Part shown: positions 24,968 to 34,283 of the stretch, piece after piece
Numbering within the stretch: position 1 is the stretch's first letter
How the letters are laid out: every line of letters begins with the position of its first letter
Position numbers and translations under genes: made by a program
Assembly (NCBI GenBank): GCA_023386045.1
Contig: JAEWKK010000018.1
Span: 62,001-126,000, forward strand
From: Bacteroidota bacterium
GTDB lineage: Bacteria; Bacteroidota; Bacteroidia; Chitinophagales; Chitinophagaceae
DNA length: 64,000 bases
Direction of reading: 5' to 3'
Notes under the pieces: model-generated
What the model was told of the DNA's origin: nothing
The model's input: only the letters and a program-made list of their open reading frames with translations
Database searches by the model: none

Positions 24968-26797
24968 TCAGAAATAACTTACAAAGCCAATATGCACCTT
25001 TGGCTGACGAAGATTGAATTCCGCATCATCCCTTTTACCGAGGGCAAGAGCCATATTAACGATGCCGGCCTTTGTCTCCAGCGAAAGTCCCAGGCCGCTG
25101 CCAATATAGTGATGAGATTTTATTTCTTCAAGCAGGTGTTTACCTATGCCTCCATCAACAAAGGCAAAGAAAAAAGAATTCAGTCCCGTCCTCAACCTGT
25201 ACTCCACCGTTCCAACGCCATATTGAGATACAAACTGGCTTTCTTCATCAAATCCTCTCAACAGGCGGAAACCACCGATCTGGAACAATTCATTCCGGAA
25301 ATAATTGGCGCTTTGATAGATCCCTGCATTCACGGCAAGCTTCAAAGTGCTTTGGCCTCCCAATGGAATAAAATGAGCCGCTGAGGCTACCACCCTGAAC
25401 TGATAGGCTTTCAGCTTCACTGTATCATACAATCTTTCAAAATCAAATGACGGATCAAATGGGTCTTTGAGTTCCAGCACCTGGTTGTTTTTCCTGATCT
25501 TTTTTGTACCGGCAGAAGAACTGATCATAAAATCATTTCCTTTTTTGGGATTGAAACGGTAATCCGTATTGTTGAACTGGTAAGTGAGACCAAGGTTCAA
25601 TGAACTGACATCAGCTTCGCGGGGCAATCTCCGGGAGGATACAATGGATCCTGTGTTGATACCATTGACAATACTCTGTCTTCTTTGAAGGAAAAGAGTG
25701 GCAGATTGCCTTTCTTCAAAGCGGTAAGTGGTACCGAGGTTCATATTGATATTAAGAAATGTACTGTCACGCTTGTACATGTCCAGTGAAAAATTCAAAC
25801 CAAATGGCGATCTGAAAACATATGGCTGATCGTAAAGCAGGTTGAGTCTGGGAGATTTTTGTTGTAGTTGCTGCCATACCAGTCCAAGCGTTTCTCCCGA
25901 ACCCAATGCATTACGCAGTAAAATATTTGCATCAACAGTCAACAGGAATTTCTTTCCACCCTGTAACTGGTTGCTGTTGGGAAGAAATCCTATCAAAGCA
26001 TTTACCTGGCTGTTTCTTTTTTCTTTGAGGTATAGATTCAATACCGAACCTGTTCCCAGCATGGTAATGTCAGAAGGTCTTTCCTCCTGGAGGTAGTTCA
26101 ATTGAGCCAGCTTGCTGCTGATGGCCTGCAATTTCTTTTTATTATAAGCACTACCATTGGGTATGTCCAGGTAACGCTGGAGGAAATCATTTTTGACCTT
26201 TGCATTTCCATAAACACGGATGCTGTCTATTTTATATTGTGGTCCCGGGTTGATCTTTAGCAGGGCATTGATTTCTTTTCCATCCAGTGCAATGCTGTCA
26301 AGATAAACTTTGCCAAAAGGATGTCCATGTTCCTCGAGGTAATCCAGGATTTTTTCCTGAAACATCTTCACCTGTTCAAAATCCATCAACTCCTGGTTTC
26401 GGGGCCAGCGAATGGCCTGGAGAATTGCATCATCAGCTCCTGATGTAATGATCCTGGTGCCTTGATAAAGCTCACCTGTAAAAAGAACCACTCTTGCATA
26501 ACTCGAATCATAAAATACATTGTCTATTGAAGCTGATAAATAACCCTTGCTTTTTAATAGGGAAGGCAGTTGGCTGATGTAGAGTTCTGCTTCCAGCCTG
26601 GAAGGAAAGCTTTGTATCAAAAGGTTTTGAACAGGCAGACTGTCTGTTCCGGGAGCAGGTATGTATAGAACTTTATACTGTTGTGCCCATGAAACCATTA
26701 AGCTTGTTAAAAAGAAGAAGAGGGAGATGAGGTGTTTTACCTTCGCTGTTGAAATGAAATGGAGATTCGCAGCAGGTGATTCACCGGCATGTTTCAT
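24968..26797 (-). CDS. BamA/TamA-like outer-membrane protein with POTRA region
   Basis: About 609 residues from the ATG at 26797; other ATGs at 26824 and 26845 are possible, and the frame also has a TTG at 26863, so the start is uncertain. A hydrophobic signal segment (LISLFFFLTSLMVSWAQ) precedes a POTRA-like part with YKIDSIRVYGNAKVKNDFLQ and a second half forming a 16-strand-type barrel with FQIGGFRLLRGFDEESQFVS, the conserved G-[FL]-RG motif of the Omp85 superfamily, and C-terminal HIGFVSYF. It may assemble or translocate outer-membrane or secreted proteins; TamA-like is the closest guess. Confidence 0.8.
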   Translation of the reverse strand: MKHAGESPAANLHFISTAKVKHLISLFFFLTSLMVSWAQQYKVLYIPAPGTDSLPVQNLLIQSFPSRLEAELYISQLPSLLKSKGYLSASIDNVFYDSSYARVVLFTGELYQGTRIITSGADDAILQAIRWPRNQELMDFEQVKMFQEKILDYLEEHGHPFGKVYLDSIALDGKEINALLKINPGPQYKIDSIRVYGNAKVKNDFLQRYLDIPNGSAYNKKKLQAISSKLAQLNYLQEERPSDITMLGTGSVLNLYLKEKRNSQVNALIGFLPNSNQLQGGKKFLLTVDANILLRNALGSGETLGLVWQQLQQKSPRLNLLYDQPYVFRSPFGLNFSLDMYKRDSTFLNINMNLGTTYRFEERQSATLFLQRRQSIVNGINTGSIVSSRRLPREADVSSLNLGLTYQFNNTDYRFNPKKGNDFMISSSAGTKKIRKNNQVLELKDPFDPSFDFERLYDTVKLKAYQFRVVASAAHFIPLGGQSTLKLAVNAGIYQSANYFRNELFQIGGFRLLRGFDEESQFVSQYGVGTVEYRLRTGLNSFFFAFVDGGIGKHLLEEIKSHHYIGSGLGLSLETKAGIVNMALALGKRDDAEFNLRQPKVHIGFVSYF

Positions 26798-26898
26798 GGT
26801 TTTGCATGAAGAATCTTGGATCATGTGTAATGGCTTCCAGTTCATTTGATAAAGCCCTGGCAAAACCGGGCCTCTAAAAGTTTACAAAATACAACGAA

Positions 26899-28023
26899 TT
26901 GGCAGGAATTTATTTGCATATCCCTTTTTGCAGGCAGGCCTGTACTTATTGCAATTTTCATTTTACCACTTCACTTCGTTATAAAGACGAGATGGTAAAA
27001 GCATTGGCAATGGAAGCAGAGGCTGAAAAAAATTATTTAAATGGTGAAAAGATCAACACCATTTATTTTGGTGGAGGAACACCCAGTCTTTTATCTGTAA
27101 GCGAACTGGGAATGCTGCTTTCTTCCATAAGCAAAAACTTTCTGGTTTCTGATGATGTTGAAATTACGCTGGAGGCCAACCCGGATGATATCAATGAAAA
27201 CTTGCTAATTAGCTGGAAGGAACTTGGCATCAACCGGCTTAGCATTGGTGTGCAATCATTTTTTGAAGAAGAATTGCGATGGATGAACCGTGCCCACAAT
27301 GCCAGTCAGGCAATTGAAAATCTTGCACTGGCCCGGAAGATCTTTCCCAACCTCACCATGGACCTGATCTATGGCTCGCCCCTTTTAACTGATGAAATGT
27401 GGAAGGCAAATGTGGAAAGGGCTATTGCTTTAGATATACCACATCTAAGTTGTTATGCATTGACCGTGGAAGAAAAAACTCCATTGAATAAATTGATCAG
27501 TCTTCAAAAAACAACCAATGTGGATGCCGACCAGCAGGCAAGACAATTCCTTTTGTTGATGCAATGGCTTCGTGAAAAAGGATATGAACATTATGAAGTT
27601 TCCAATTTCGCCAAACCTGGCTTCAGGAGCAGACACAATTCATCGTACTGGAAAGGAGAAAAATACCTGGGACTGGGGCCATCTGCCCATTCTTACAATG
27701 GAGAAGAAAGAAGGTGGAACATCGCTAACAATTCTCAATACATCAAAGCGATCATGAATAATGAAGTTGCCAGGGAAAGCGAAGTACTGACAACAGAACA
27801 GCGATTGAATGAATACATCATGATATCACTGCGAACAATGGAAGGTCTGGATCTTACATTGGTTAGGAATTCATGGGGAGAAAAAGAACATTCAAGGATA
27901 GAAAATAGTTTAAAGGATCTGGTTACTCACGGCCAGGTCAGGATGCAAAATGGTTTCGCTCAGCTTACAGATGAAGGCATGCTCATGGCCGATGGAATCG
28001 CCAGTCGACTTTTTAATGTATGA
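26899..28023 (+). CDS. hemW: HemW-like radical SAM heme chaperone
   Basis: 374 residues. Radical SAM enzyme of the coproporphyrinogen-oxidase-like group; HemW members bind heme and deliver it to respiratory enzymes rather than oxidise coproporphyrinogen. The cluster motif is CX3CX2C (Cys11, Cys15, Cys18 in IPFCRQACTYCNFHF), followed by YFGGGTPS and LTMDLIYGSP. The start is a TTG at 26899, because MAGIYLHIPFC is the conserved N-terminus and no ATG lies upstream in frame. The fourth Cys found in true HemN proteins is absent, supporting HemW. Confidence 0.9.
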   Translation: MAGIYLHIPFCRQACTYCNFHFTTSLRYKDEMVKALAMEAEAEKNYLNGEKINTIYFGGGTPSLLSVSELGMLLSSISKNFLVSDDVEITLEANPDDINENLLISWKELGINRLSIGVQSFFEEELRWMNRAHNASQAIENLALARKIFPNLTMDLIYGSPLLTDEMWKANVERAIALDIPHLSCYALTVEEKTPLNKLISLQKTTNVDADQQARQFLLLMQWLREKGYEHYEVSNFAKPGFRSRHNSSYWKGEKYLGLGPSAHSYNGEERRWNIANNSQYIKAIMNNEVARESEVLTTEQRLNEYIMISLRTMEGLDLTLVRNSWGEKEHSRIENSLKDLVTHGQVRMQNGFAQLTDEGMLMADGIASRLFNV

Positions 28024-28162
28024 CCAAAAGATTGATGCTTCAACTGGCAAAAAGGATATCGAGTGGACAGAACTGCTCAGGAATATCACTTATTTGATGG
28101 GATGAAGAAAAATAATATATTGTAGCATTGACTTATATATACATCGCAACCAAATCCTTTTT

Positions 28163-29146
28163 ATGAGATTTCTGTTCATCCTATTTCTATGTTCCAGCCT
28201 GCCTGCGCTTGCCCAGGAAAATGAAAACAATAATCAAAAAGATCTTAAAGACATAGTAGAATCAACAGGCTTGGATTCTCTCAGTTTTCTAAAAAACTTT
28301 GGAGAATCTGCCTGCCAATGTATCGATTCAGTTGAAAAAGTTGAAAAAAATAAAAAACTGCAAATGAAGGCTTTTGCTACCTGTATTGATGAACAGGTTA
28401 CAACTTACCAACTTTCTCTGAAGCTTCTCAATACAATGAAATCAGATAATAAGGAAAACAATATCGTTCTTGCAACCAATAAAAACGGAGATGAATACAA
28501 AAAGTATTATTACCAGATAGAAAGGTGGCTGAAAGATAATTGTCAGACATTGAATAAAGCACTGGCATCAAATGATGAAGCAGGGGACAAATCAATATCG
28601 AAGAACCCGGAAGCGCTAGATGCGTATTATAAGGGTGTTGAGAAATTGAAAGACAATAACTATTCCGAGGCAGTCCCCTGGTTTGAAAAGGCAGTGAGCA
28701 TAGATCCCGAGTTTGCCTTTGCCTGGGATAATGCAGGCATCTGTTATAGAAGAATGAATGACCTGGACAAGGCAGAAGCTGCCTACAAAGCTTCCCTTAA
28801 GGTTGATCCCCGTGGCAAAACTGCACTGCAAAATCTTGCTGTAGTGTATCAGATGAAAAAAATGGATAAGGAAACGATAGAGTGTTATGAGCAGATGTTG
28901 AAGTATTATAAAGACGAACCCGAAGCCTATTACGGACTTTCCCTGCTCTATTTACAAAACATGAATGACGAGGAGAAAGCTCTCAACTATATGTGCAAGG
29001 CCTACAATCTTTATATCGAACAGCAGTCGGCTTTCCGTTCAGATGCGGAAAAGATCATCAATGTTATTTATTTTTCAATGAAAAAACAGGGAAAAGAAGA
29101 AAGCTTTTACAGGATATTGAAGGAGAATAATATCAAATCAAACTAA
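28163..29146 (+). CDS. Secreted TPR-repeat protein
   Basis: 327 residues with a signal peptide (MRFLFILFLCSSLPALAQ). The first half (about 30-145) is a helical region with two cysteines (SACQC) resembling a conserved N-terminal segment in Bacteroidota. From about 150 come tetratricopeptide repeats: AVPWFEKAVSIDPEFAFAWDN, then AEAAYKASLKVDPRGKTALQN, then ETIECYEQMLKYYKDEPEAY (each shown in part), ending in a Lys-rich tail. The TPR region would bind a partner in the periplasm or at the surface; no catalytic motif is seen. It is convergent with gpsA. Confidence 0.85.
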   Translation: MRFLFILFLCSSLPALAQENENNNQKDLKDIVESTGLDSLSFLKNFGESACQCIDSVEKVEKNKKLQMKAFATCIDEQVTTYQLSLKLLNTMKSDNKENNIVLATNKNGDEYKKYYYQIERWLKDNCQTLNKALASNDEAGDKSISKNPEALDAYYKGVEKLKDNNYSEAVPWFEKAVSIDPEFAFAWDNAGICYRRMNDLDKAEAAYKASLKVDPRGKTALQNLAVVYQMKKMDKETIECYEQMLKYYKDEPEAYYGLSLLYLQNMNDEEKALNYMCKAYNLYIEQQSAFRSDAEKIINVIYFSMKKQGKEESFYRILKENNIKSN

Positions 29147-29164
29147 AGCGGCTTATTACAGATA

Positions 29165-30208
29165 TTATATTAGCACTTCTTCGATCTTACCGAAGCCCTC
29201 TGCCGGCTGTAGTTTTTCCCATAGTATCCTGTAAATGGTTTCTGCTATAGGAATATCAGCTTTGATTTTTTTATTGATGTTGTATATGCAGCGGGATGCA
29301 TAATAACCTTCGGCCACCATATTCATTTCCAGCTGTGCTGATTGCACCGTATAACCCTTTCCGATCATGGCTCCAAAGGTGCGGTTGCGACTGTACAGCG
29401 AATAACAGGTCACCAGCAGGTCACCTAAATAAACAGAAGCCGCATAATTGATGTCCTTCTTTTTTGTCACGGGATCTTTTTTCTCATGCTCGCCTACCAC
29501 CATGTGCAATGCACCCACTTTCCTTAAAAAGCCGGCCATTTCATCTGCGCTGTTGGCGATGTAAACACTCAGAAAATTATCTCCATATTCCAGTCCATGT
29601 GCTATGCCTGCACCCAGGGCGTAAATATTTTTTAGAACAGCTGCATATTGCACACCAAGGATATCTGTATTGATGATGGTATTGATATAAGCTGTTGAAA
29701 AAAGCCTGGCAATATTGGTTGTGGTTAATTCATCTACCCCGGAAAAAGTAAGATAAGAGAGCTTTTCTGCAGCTACTTCTTCTGCATGACAGGGACCAAG
29801 CACCGCAAAATAATTTTCCAGCGGAAGATTGAATTTTTCTGCCAGGTAATCATTCAACAGGACGTCCGGGCCGGGCACAAGTCCTTTAATAGCCGATAAA
29901 ATCTTTTTCCCTTTCAAAGCATCTTTCGACAAAGGATTTAAGGCATCCTGGATATAAGCAGATGGAACTGCCAGCACTAACAGGTCTGAGTCATTGACTA
30001 CCTGCTTCACATCTTCTTGTAAATTCAGAAGTGAAATATCAAAATAGGCTGAAGAAAGATAGTTGGGATTGTGTTTTCTTTTTTTGATATAGTCGATGGA
30101 TTGCGGATTACGCACCCACCAGTTGACCTTTTGTTGATTGTCAACAAGCATCTTCACCAGCGCTGTTGCCCAGCTGCCATTACCAATCACACCTATTTTA
30201 TAGTTCAT
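29165..30208 (-). CDS. gpsA: Glycerol-3-phosphate dehydrogenase [NAD(P)+]
   Basis: Reduces dihydroxyacetone phosphate to sn-glycerol-3-phosphate for phospholipid synthesis, cytoplasmic, 347 residues. The start at 30208 gives MNYKIGVIGNGSWATALVKM, with the Rossmann glycine motif GxGxWA (9-14); an ATG two codons earlier is also possible. Later motifs include ILSAIKGL, LGPCHAEEVA, the catalytic-lysine segment VQYAAVLKNIYALGAGI, and GAMIGKGYTVQSAQ. The gene begins 53 bases after the efflux adaptor stop, on the same strand. Full length. Confidence 0.95.
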   Translation of the reverse strand: MNYKIGVIGNGSWATALVKMLVDNQQKVNWWVRNPQSIDYIKKRKHNPNYLSSAYFDISLLNLQEDVKQVVNDSDLLVLAVPSAYIQDALNPLSKDALKGKKILSAIKGLVPGPDVLLNDYLAEKFNLPLENYFAVLGPCHAEEVAAEKLSYLTFSGVDELTTTNIARLFSTAYINTIINTDILGVQYAAVLKNIYALGAGIAHGLEYGDNFLSVYIANSADEMAGFLRKVGALHMVVGEHEKKDPVTKKKDINYAASVYLGDLLVTCYSLYSRNRTFGAMIGKGYTVQSAQLEMNMVAEGYYASRCIYNINKKIKADIPIAETIYRILWEKLQPAEGFGKIEEVLI

Positions 30209-30260
30209 TTCCATGGAACCTGTTCAATTAGCTATGCTGATCTTACCGATAGTTCTTTGC

Positions 30261-31622
30261 TTATTTACCAAACAGCTTATCTTTTTCAACAACCTGCACT
30301 TTTGTACCCGACTTCAAAGTCTTGTTCACAGCATCAAAGGGAGCCGTTACTACCTGCTCACCTTCTTTCAAACCAGAAGTGATTTCAAAATAATTGACAT
30401 CCTGTATGCCGGTGGTTACTTTTCTTCTTTCCACTTTCATTTCATTATTGATAATGAAAACCACTTCTTCCAGTTCATCTGAGGTAACATTAACTTTTTC
30501 CTCTTCGGCCTCATCTCTTTGCTTTTCCTTATCCTTTTTTTGTTCCGCAATGGTCTTGTCACTTCCCTTTACTCTTGCAGCAACAGCGCCAATGGGAACA
30601 CTGATCACATCATCCCTTTTTTTTGTTTTGATATCAGCGCTTGCATTCATTCCTGGTCTGAAAGGAAATCTCTTTGGTTTTGAAGGATCTGCAAGGTCTG
30701 AATAGGAAGAAGGATCCAGCCTGATATGCACTTCATAATTGGTAACATCACCAGAAGTTAAAGACGTAGCTGTGGTTTTTGTGCTGCTGGCAATCTGCGT
30801 TACCACACCTTTGAACTTCCTGTTATTATAAGCTTCCACTTCAACATCTGCCGAATCCCCGATGTTCACCTTCACTATATCATTTTCACCTACATCCACA
30901 CGCACTTCCATGCTGCTCATATTGGCCACCCGCATCATTTCGGTTCCCACATTAAAGCTGTTACCCGCAACACGTTCTCCTTTTTTAATGCTGAGAGAAG
31001 AGATCACACCATCCATGGGAGCCGTGATCACTGTTCTTCCAAGGTTCTTGTTGGCCTGTTCAAGAGTGGTCCTTGTTCCCTGTGTGCCAGCCTGGAGGCT
31101 GCGAATATTCTGCTGTGCTGCATTATATCTTGATTGTGCAGAACGCAAGGCTGTTTCTGACTGCTCAAATTCAGCCTTGGAAATTACTTTCTCATCATAC
31201 AGTTGCTTATTTCGGTTGTAAGCAGTTTTTGCCTGATCCAGTTCTGCTTTTGTTGCATCAAGTGCTGCCCTGCTGTTGGCAACTGTAGCCTGTGATTGCG
31301 CCACTCTTGATGCAGCCTCGTCTCTTTGGGAAGCATAAATATCAGCATAGATCCTTGCCAGCACCTGGCCCCTTCTTACACTATCACCTTCTTCAACATT
31401 CAGTTCGGTGATCTCGCCTGAAACGTCTGGACTGATCTTCACTTCCACTTCAGGATAAACCTTACCACTAGCATTCACGGTTTCTATGATGGTTCTTTTC
31501 TGAGCTTTTTCGGCGGTTACCTTCATACCACCTTTATCCGACTTGCTGAACGCTTTGGCCACCACAATACCTACGATCAGGACTGCAATGACGATCAGTA
31601 TCCATTTAACTGTTTTGTTCAT
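30261..31622 (-). CDS. Periplasmic efflux adaptor (MacA/HlyD-type membrane fusion protein)
   Basis: 453 residues. One N-terminal membrane helix (TVKWILIVIAVLIVGIVVA), a barrel-sandwich half (GKVYPEVEVKISPDVSGEI), a long alpha-helical hairpin rich in Ala, Gln and Arg (about 90-190), the second lipoyl half (APMDGVISSLSIKKGERV) and beta-barrel domains. It would bridge an inner-membrane pump and the TolC-like channel encoded 9 bases upstream. An unusual charged insert occurs in the C-terminal part (KTIAEQKKDKEKQRDEAEEE). No ABC or RND pump gene is adjacent within the window, which is uncommon for a MacA-type locus. Confidence 0.9.
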   Translation of the reverse strand: MNKTVKWILIVIAVLIVGIVVAKAFSKSDKGGMKVTAEKAQKRTIIETVNASGKVYPEVEVKISPDVSGEITELNVEEGDSVRRGQVLARIYADIYASQRDEAASRVAQSQATVANSRAALDATKAELDQAKTAYNRNKQLYDEKVISKAEFEQSETALRSAQSRYNAAQQNIRSLQAGTQGTRTTLEQANKNLGRTVITAPMDGVISSLSIKKGERVAGNSFNVGTEMMRVANMSSMEVRVDVGENDIVKVNIGDSADVEVEAYNNRKFKGVVTQIASSTKTTATSLTSGDVTNYEVHIRLDPSSYSDLADPSKPKRFPFRPGMNASADIKTKKRDDVISVPIGAVAARVKGSDKTIAEQKKDKEKQRDEAEEEKVNVTSDELEEVVFIINNEMKVERRKVTTGIQDVNYFEITSGLKEGEQVVTAPFDAVNKTLKSGTKVQVVEKDKLFGK

Positions 31623-31631
31623 AAATGATCT

Positions 31632-33080
31632 TTATAATTTCAAACCCTGCCCTTTGTAGAACTCCAGCAATTTCATACGAAAAACATATTCGTATTGAGC
31701 TGAGGTCATATCAAGCCTGGCCCTGAATAGATTGTTTTGGTTGGTGATCAATTCAAAAGTGGTAAGCAATCCTGCATCATATCTTTTCTGTGAAAAATCC
31801 AAAGCTCTTTGAGAAGCATCAACAGCTTTCCTGGAAGCCAGGTAACGTTGCTGTGCATTCACTGCATTTGTATAGGCATTGTAAATATCAGCCTGCAGGT
31901 TCAGGTTGTCCTGGTCAAGCTGCAGCCTGATGTTGTCGGCATTCAGTTTGGCCCTGTCCCAGTTGGTGCGCAATTGCCTGTTACGAAAAATAGGAACGGA
32001 AAAATTTAATCCAATTCTTTGTCCCAGGTTGATATCAAAAACCTGCTTGGTATAACTCGCATTGGGATATGAAACAAGCCTGTTGGGAGTGAGAACGGTA
32101 TCAAATACTCCTGGTGTTGTTTCCACTAAAAGATCGCTGACCTTTGAATAACCAGGCAGGTTTACTACTTGTGGTCTTGACCTGTCAGGATAGGATCCTG
32201 AATACGTACTACCAATAGCAATAAAGGCCGAAAGAGTTGGATACATGGAAGCTCTTGCAGCCTGAATATTCCTGATGGCTGCTTCATACCTGAATTGATT
32301 GACACGCTGCTGCGGCAGGTTTTTCAAAGCCTCACTATATACATAAGCAGGTTGCAAACTTGCCAGCGATTCAACCGGTATGGAAGTCACATCAGGCTTT
32401 TCAATATCAAATGGCTGCGACATGTCCAGGCTCAGTAATGCTTTCAGCTGAATGAGATTTTGCTGGTAGGTAGATTGCGTGCCGATCAATGCAGCACTGT
32501 CTCTGGCCAGTTGAGCTTCTACCTCCGTAAGGTTCAGCTCCGGAAGGCTTCCAGCTCTTACTCTTCTGCCAATAAGATCCAGCTGCGAAAGTGTTTGTTT
32601 CAATTGCACTTCACTGATGTTGATCTGCTCATATGCCAGCAGTGTTTGCAAATAAGCCACAGCAACATTCAGGGCAATATCATTTCTTACTTTATCAATT
32701 GCCGCATCAGCAGCCTTCTTATCCAGCTTGCTGGCAGCAATGGCATGCTTTAAGGAAAACCAGTTAAAAAGTGTTACGTTGGATTGTAACTGGTAGTTAT
32801 TGAAGAAGACCTTATCATCTTCAAACTGGTTGGTAACCGGGTTGATGGAACGGCCGAAATTATAACCGGCGCTGCTGTTGAAAGCCAGGTCTGGTAACTG
32901 GCCTGCCTGGTTTAGTTTTACCGTAAGTGCCGTGATCCTCGCCTGTATATCGGCCTGCCTGACAGAAATATTATTGGCGAGGGCATAAGCCACACATTTT
33001 TCCAGGCTCCAGTTATCCTGTGCTTTAATACAGGTGGTGAGGAAAAGAAAAGCGCTGAAAAGAAACAAGGTTCGTTTCAT
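31632..33080 (-). CDS. TolC-family outer-membrane channel
   Basis: 482 residues with a signal peptide (MKRTLFLFSAFLFLTTCIKAQ). Two structurally repeated halves of long helices and two pairs of barrel strands, typical of OEP proteins: VAYLQTLLAYEQINISEVQL in the first, NAQQRYLASRKAVDASQRAL in the second, ending with MKLLEFYKGQGLKL. It forms the outer-membrane exit duct for the adaptor encoded 9 bases downstream. The substrate is unknown. Confidence 0.93.
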   Translation of the reverse strand: MKRTLFLFSAFLFLTTCIKAQDNWSLEKCVAYALANNISVRQADIQARITALTVKLNQAGQLPDLAFNSSAGYNFGRSINPVTNQFEDDKVFFNNYQLQSNVTLFNWFSLKHAIAASKLDKKAADAAIDKVRNDIALNVAVAYLQTLLAYEQINISEVQLKQTLSQLDLIGRRVRAGSLPELNLTEVEAQLARDSAALIGTQSTYQQNLIQLKALLSLDMSQPFDIEKPDVTSIPVESLASLQPAYVYSEALKNLPQQRVNQFRYEAAIRNIQAARASMYPTLSAFIAIGSTYSGSYPDRSRPQVVNLPGYSKVSDLLVETTPGVFDTVLTPNRLVSYPNASYTKQVFDINLGQRIGLNFSVPIFRNRQLRTNWDRAKLNADNIRLQLDQDNLNLQADIYNAYTNAVNAQQRYLASRKAVDASQRALDFSQKRYDAGLLTTFELITNQNNLFRARLDMTSAQYEYVFRMKLLEFYKGQGLKL

Positions 33081-33110
33081 AACTGTAAAAATAAGTGAAA
33101 TGTGAAGAGC

Positions 33111-34283
33111 CTATATGGCATTTAATGCCTGATTTAGATCATCAATGAGATAACTGCTTTCTTCAAGACCAACATAGAGCCGGATGTATTGGTGCTCCTT
33201 ATTAGAGGCATCAAAATCTTCAGGCGTCATGCCTGCACATTTCGGAATGACCAGTGATTCATGTCCACCCCAACTCACGGCCATCATGATATGTTTCAAT
33301 GATTCACAAAAACGGGTGATGGAATTATAACTGCCATTCAGGATGGAAAAAGTCATCAACCCACAGGCACCCTTCATTTGCCTGCTTGCCAGTTCATATT
33401 GCGGGAATGCCACGTCAAGCGGGAATAATACCTGGTCTATTTTGGGATGCTGCTTCAAAAAACTGATCACTTCATTGGTGGTCCTTGTGATTCTTTCCAA
33501 CCTTGCTGGCAGCGTTCTGAGGCCCCGGATCAATAACCAGGCATTAAAAGGCTGTATACCACTGCCGATGTTGAGGTATTCACTATCAAATATCTTTTTC
33601 ATCATTTTATGAGATCCAGACAACACTCCTCCCAGCGTATCGCTATGCCCACTGATATATTTTGTAGCTGTCTGCATTACCAGGTCAATGCCCAGTTGAA
33701 TGGGTTGCTGGTACAATGGCGTGCAATAGCTGTTATCGATCATGGTAACAATATTGCGCGAGCGCGCCAATTGGGCAATGGCAGCCAGATCCTGTAAAGC
33801 ATAATCCCAGGAATTGGGAGATTCCAGGTAAATAAAACTGGTATTGTGTCGAATCGCAGCTTCAAAGTTTTTAACATCGCGGCCATCTACGTAACTGGTA
33901 TTAACACCGAACCTGGGAAGAACATCATCAAACATTTTTCTTGCCCAGGTATAGGGCTCTCTCACTGAAATGATATGGTCTCCTGCCTTGACCTGCGATA
34001 GTACTCCGGCGAAGATGGCTGCCGCACCGCTGTTGAATACAAGGCAGTCTTCTGCTCCATCAAGTGCGGCCAGTTTTTTACGGAGAATATCAACGGTAGG
34101 ATTCAACCCCCTGCTATAGAGATACCCCCCCATTTCATCCTCAAAAGCTTTGCGCATGTCTTCCACCTTTCGGAAAGCAAAATTGGAAGTCTGCATGATG
34201 GGAGGTGCAATGGCATTGAAATAGTTTTCCCTTTCTTCTCCCAACTCAGAAAGAATAAAGGATAAATTATCTGGAAGGAACAT
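33111..34283 (-). CDS. Cys/Met-metabolism PLP-dependent enzyme
   Basis: PLP enzyme of fold type I in the cystathionine gamma-synthase/beta-lyase/methionine gamma-lyase family, 390 residues. The Schiff-base lysine is Lys208 in MQTATKYISGHSD; Asp183 lies in MIDNSYCTPLYQ, and YSRGLNPT (56-63) is the conserved substrate and cofactor loop. Sequence alone does not separate synthase from lyase; being next to an amino-acid permease favours catabolism or a salvage role. It overlaps the end of the permease gene by 17 bases, so both are in one operon. Confidence 0.9.
   Translation of the reverse strand: MFLPDNLSFILSELGEERENYFNAIAPPIMQTSNFAFRKVEDMRKAFEDEMGGYLYSRGLNPTVDILRKKLAALDGAEDCLVFNSGAAAIFAGVLSQVKAGDHIISVREPYTWARKMFDDVLPRFGVNTSYVDGRDVKNFEAAIRHNTSFIYLESPNSWDYALQDLAAIAQLARSRNIVTMIDNSYCTPLYQQPIQLGIDLVMQTATKYISGHSDTLGGVLSGSHKMMKKIFDSEYLNIGSGIQPFNAWLLIRGLRTLPARLERITRTTNEVISFLKQHPKIDQVLFPLDVAFPQYELASRQMKGACGLMTFSILNGSYNSITRFCESLKHIMMAVSWGGHESLVIPKCAGMTPEDFDASNKEHQYIRLYVGLEESSYLIDDLNQALNAI

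Noticed and set aside
26899..28023. Oxygen-independent coproporphyrinogen oxidase (HemN)
   Set aside because: The pattern and length fit HemW; the additional HemN residues were not seen.
33111..34283. Specific naming as cystathionine gamma-synthase (metB)
   Set aside because: Residues separating synthase, beta-lyase and methionine gamma-lyase are not decisive here, so only the family is named.
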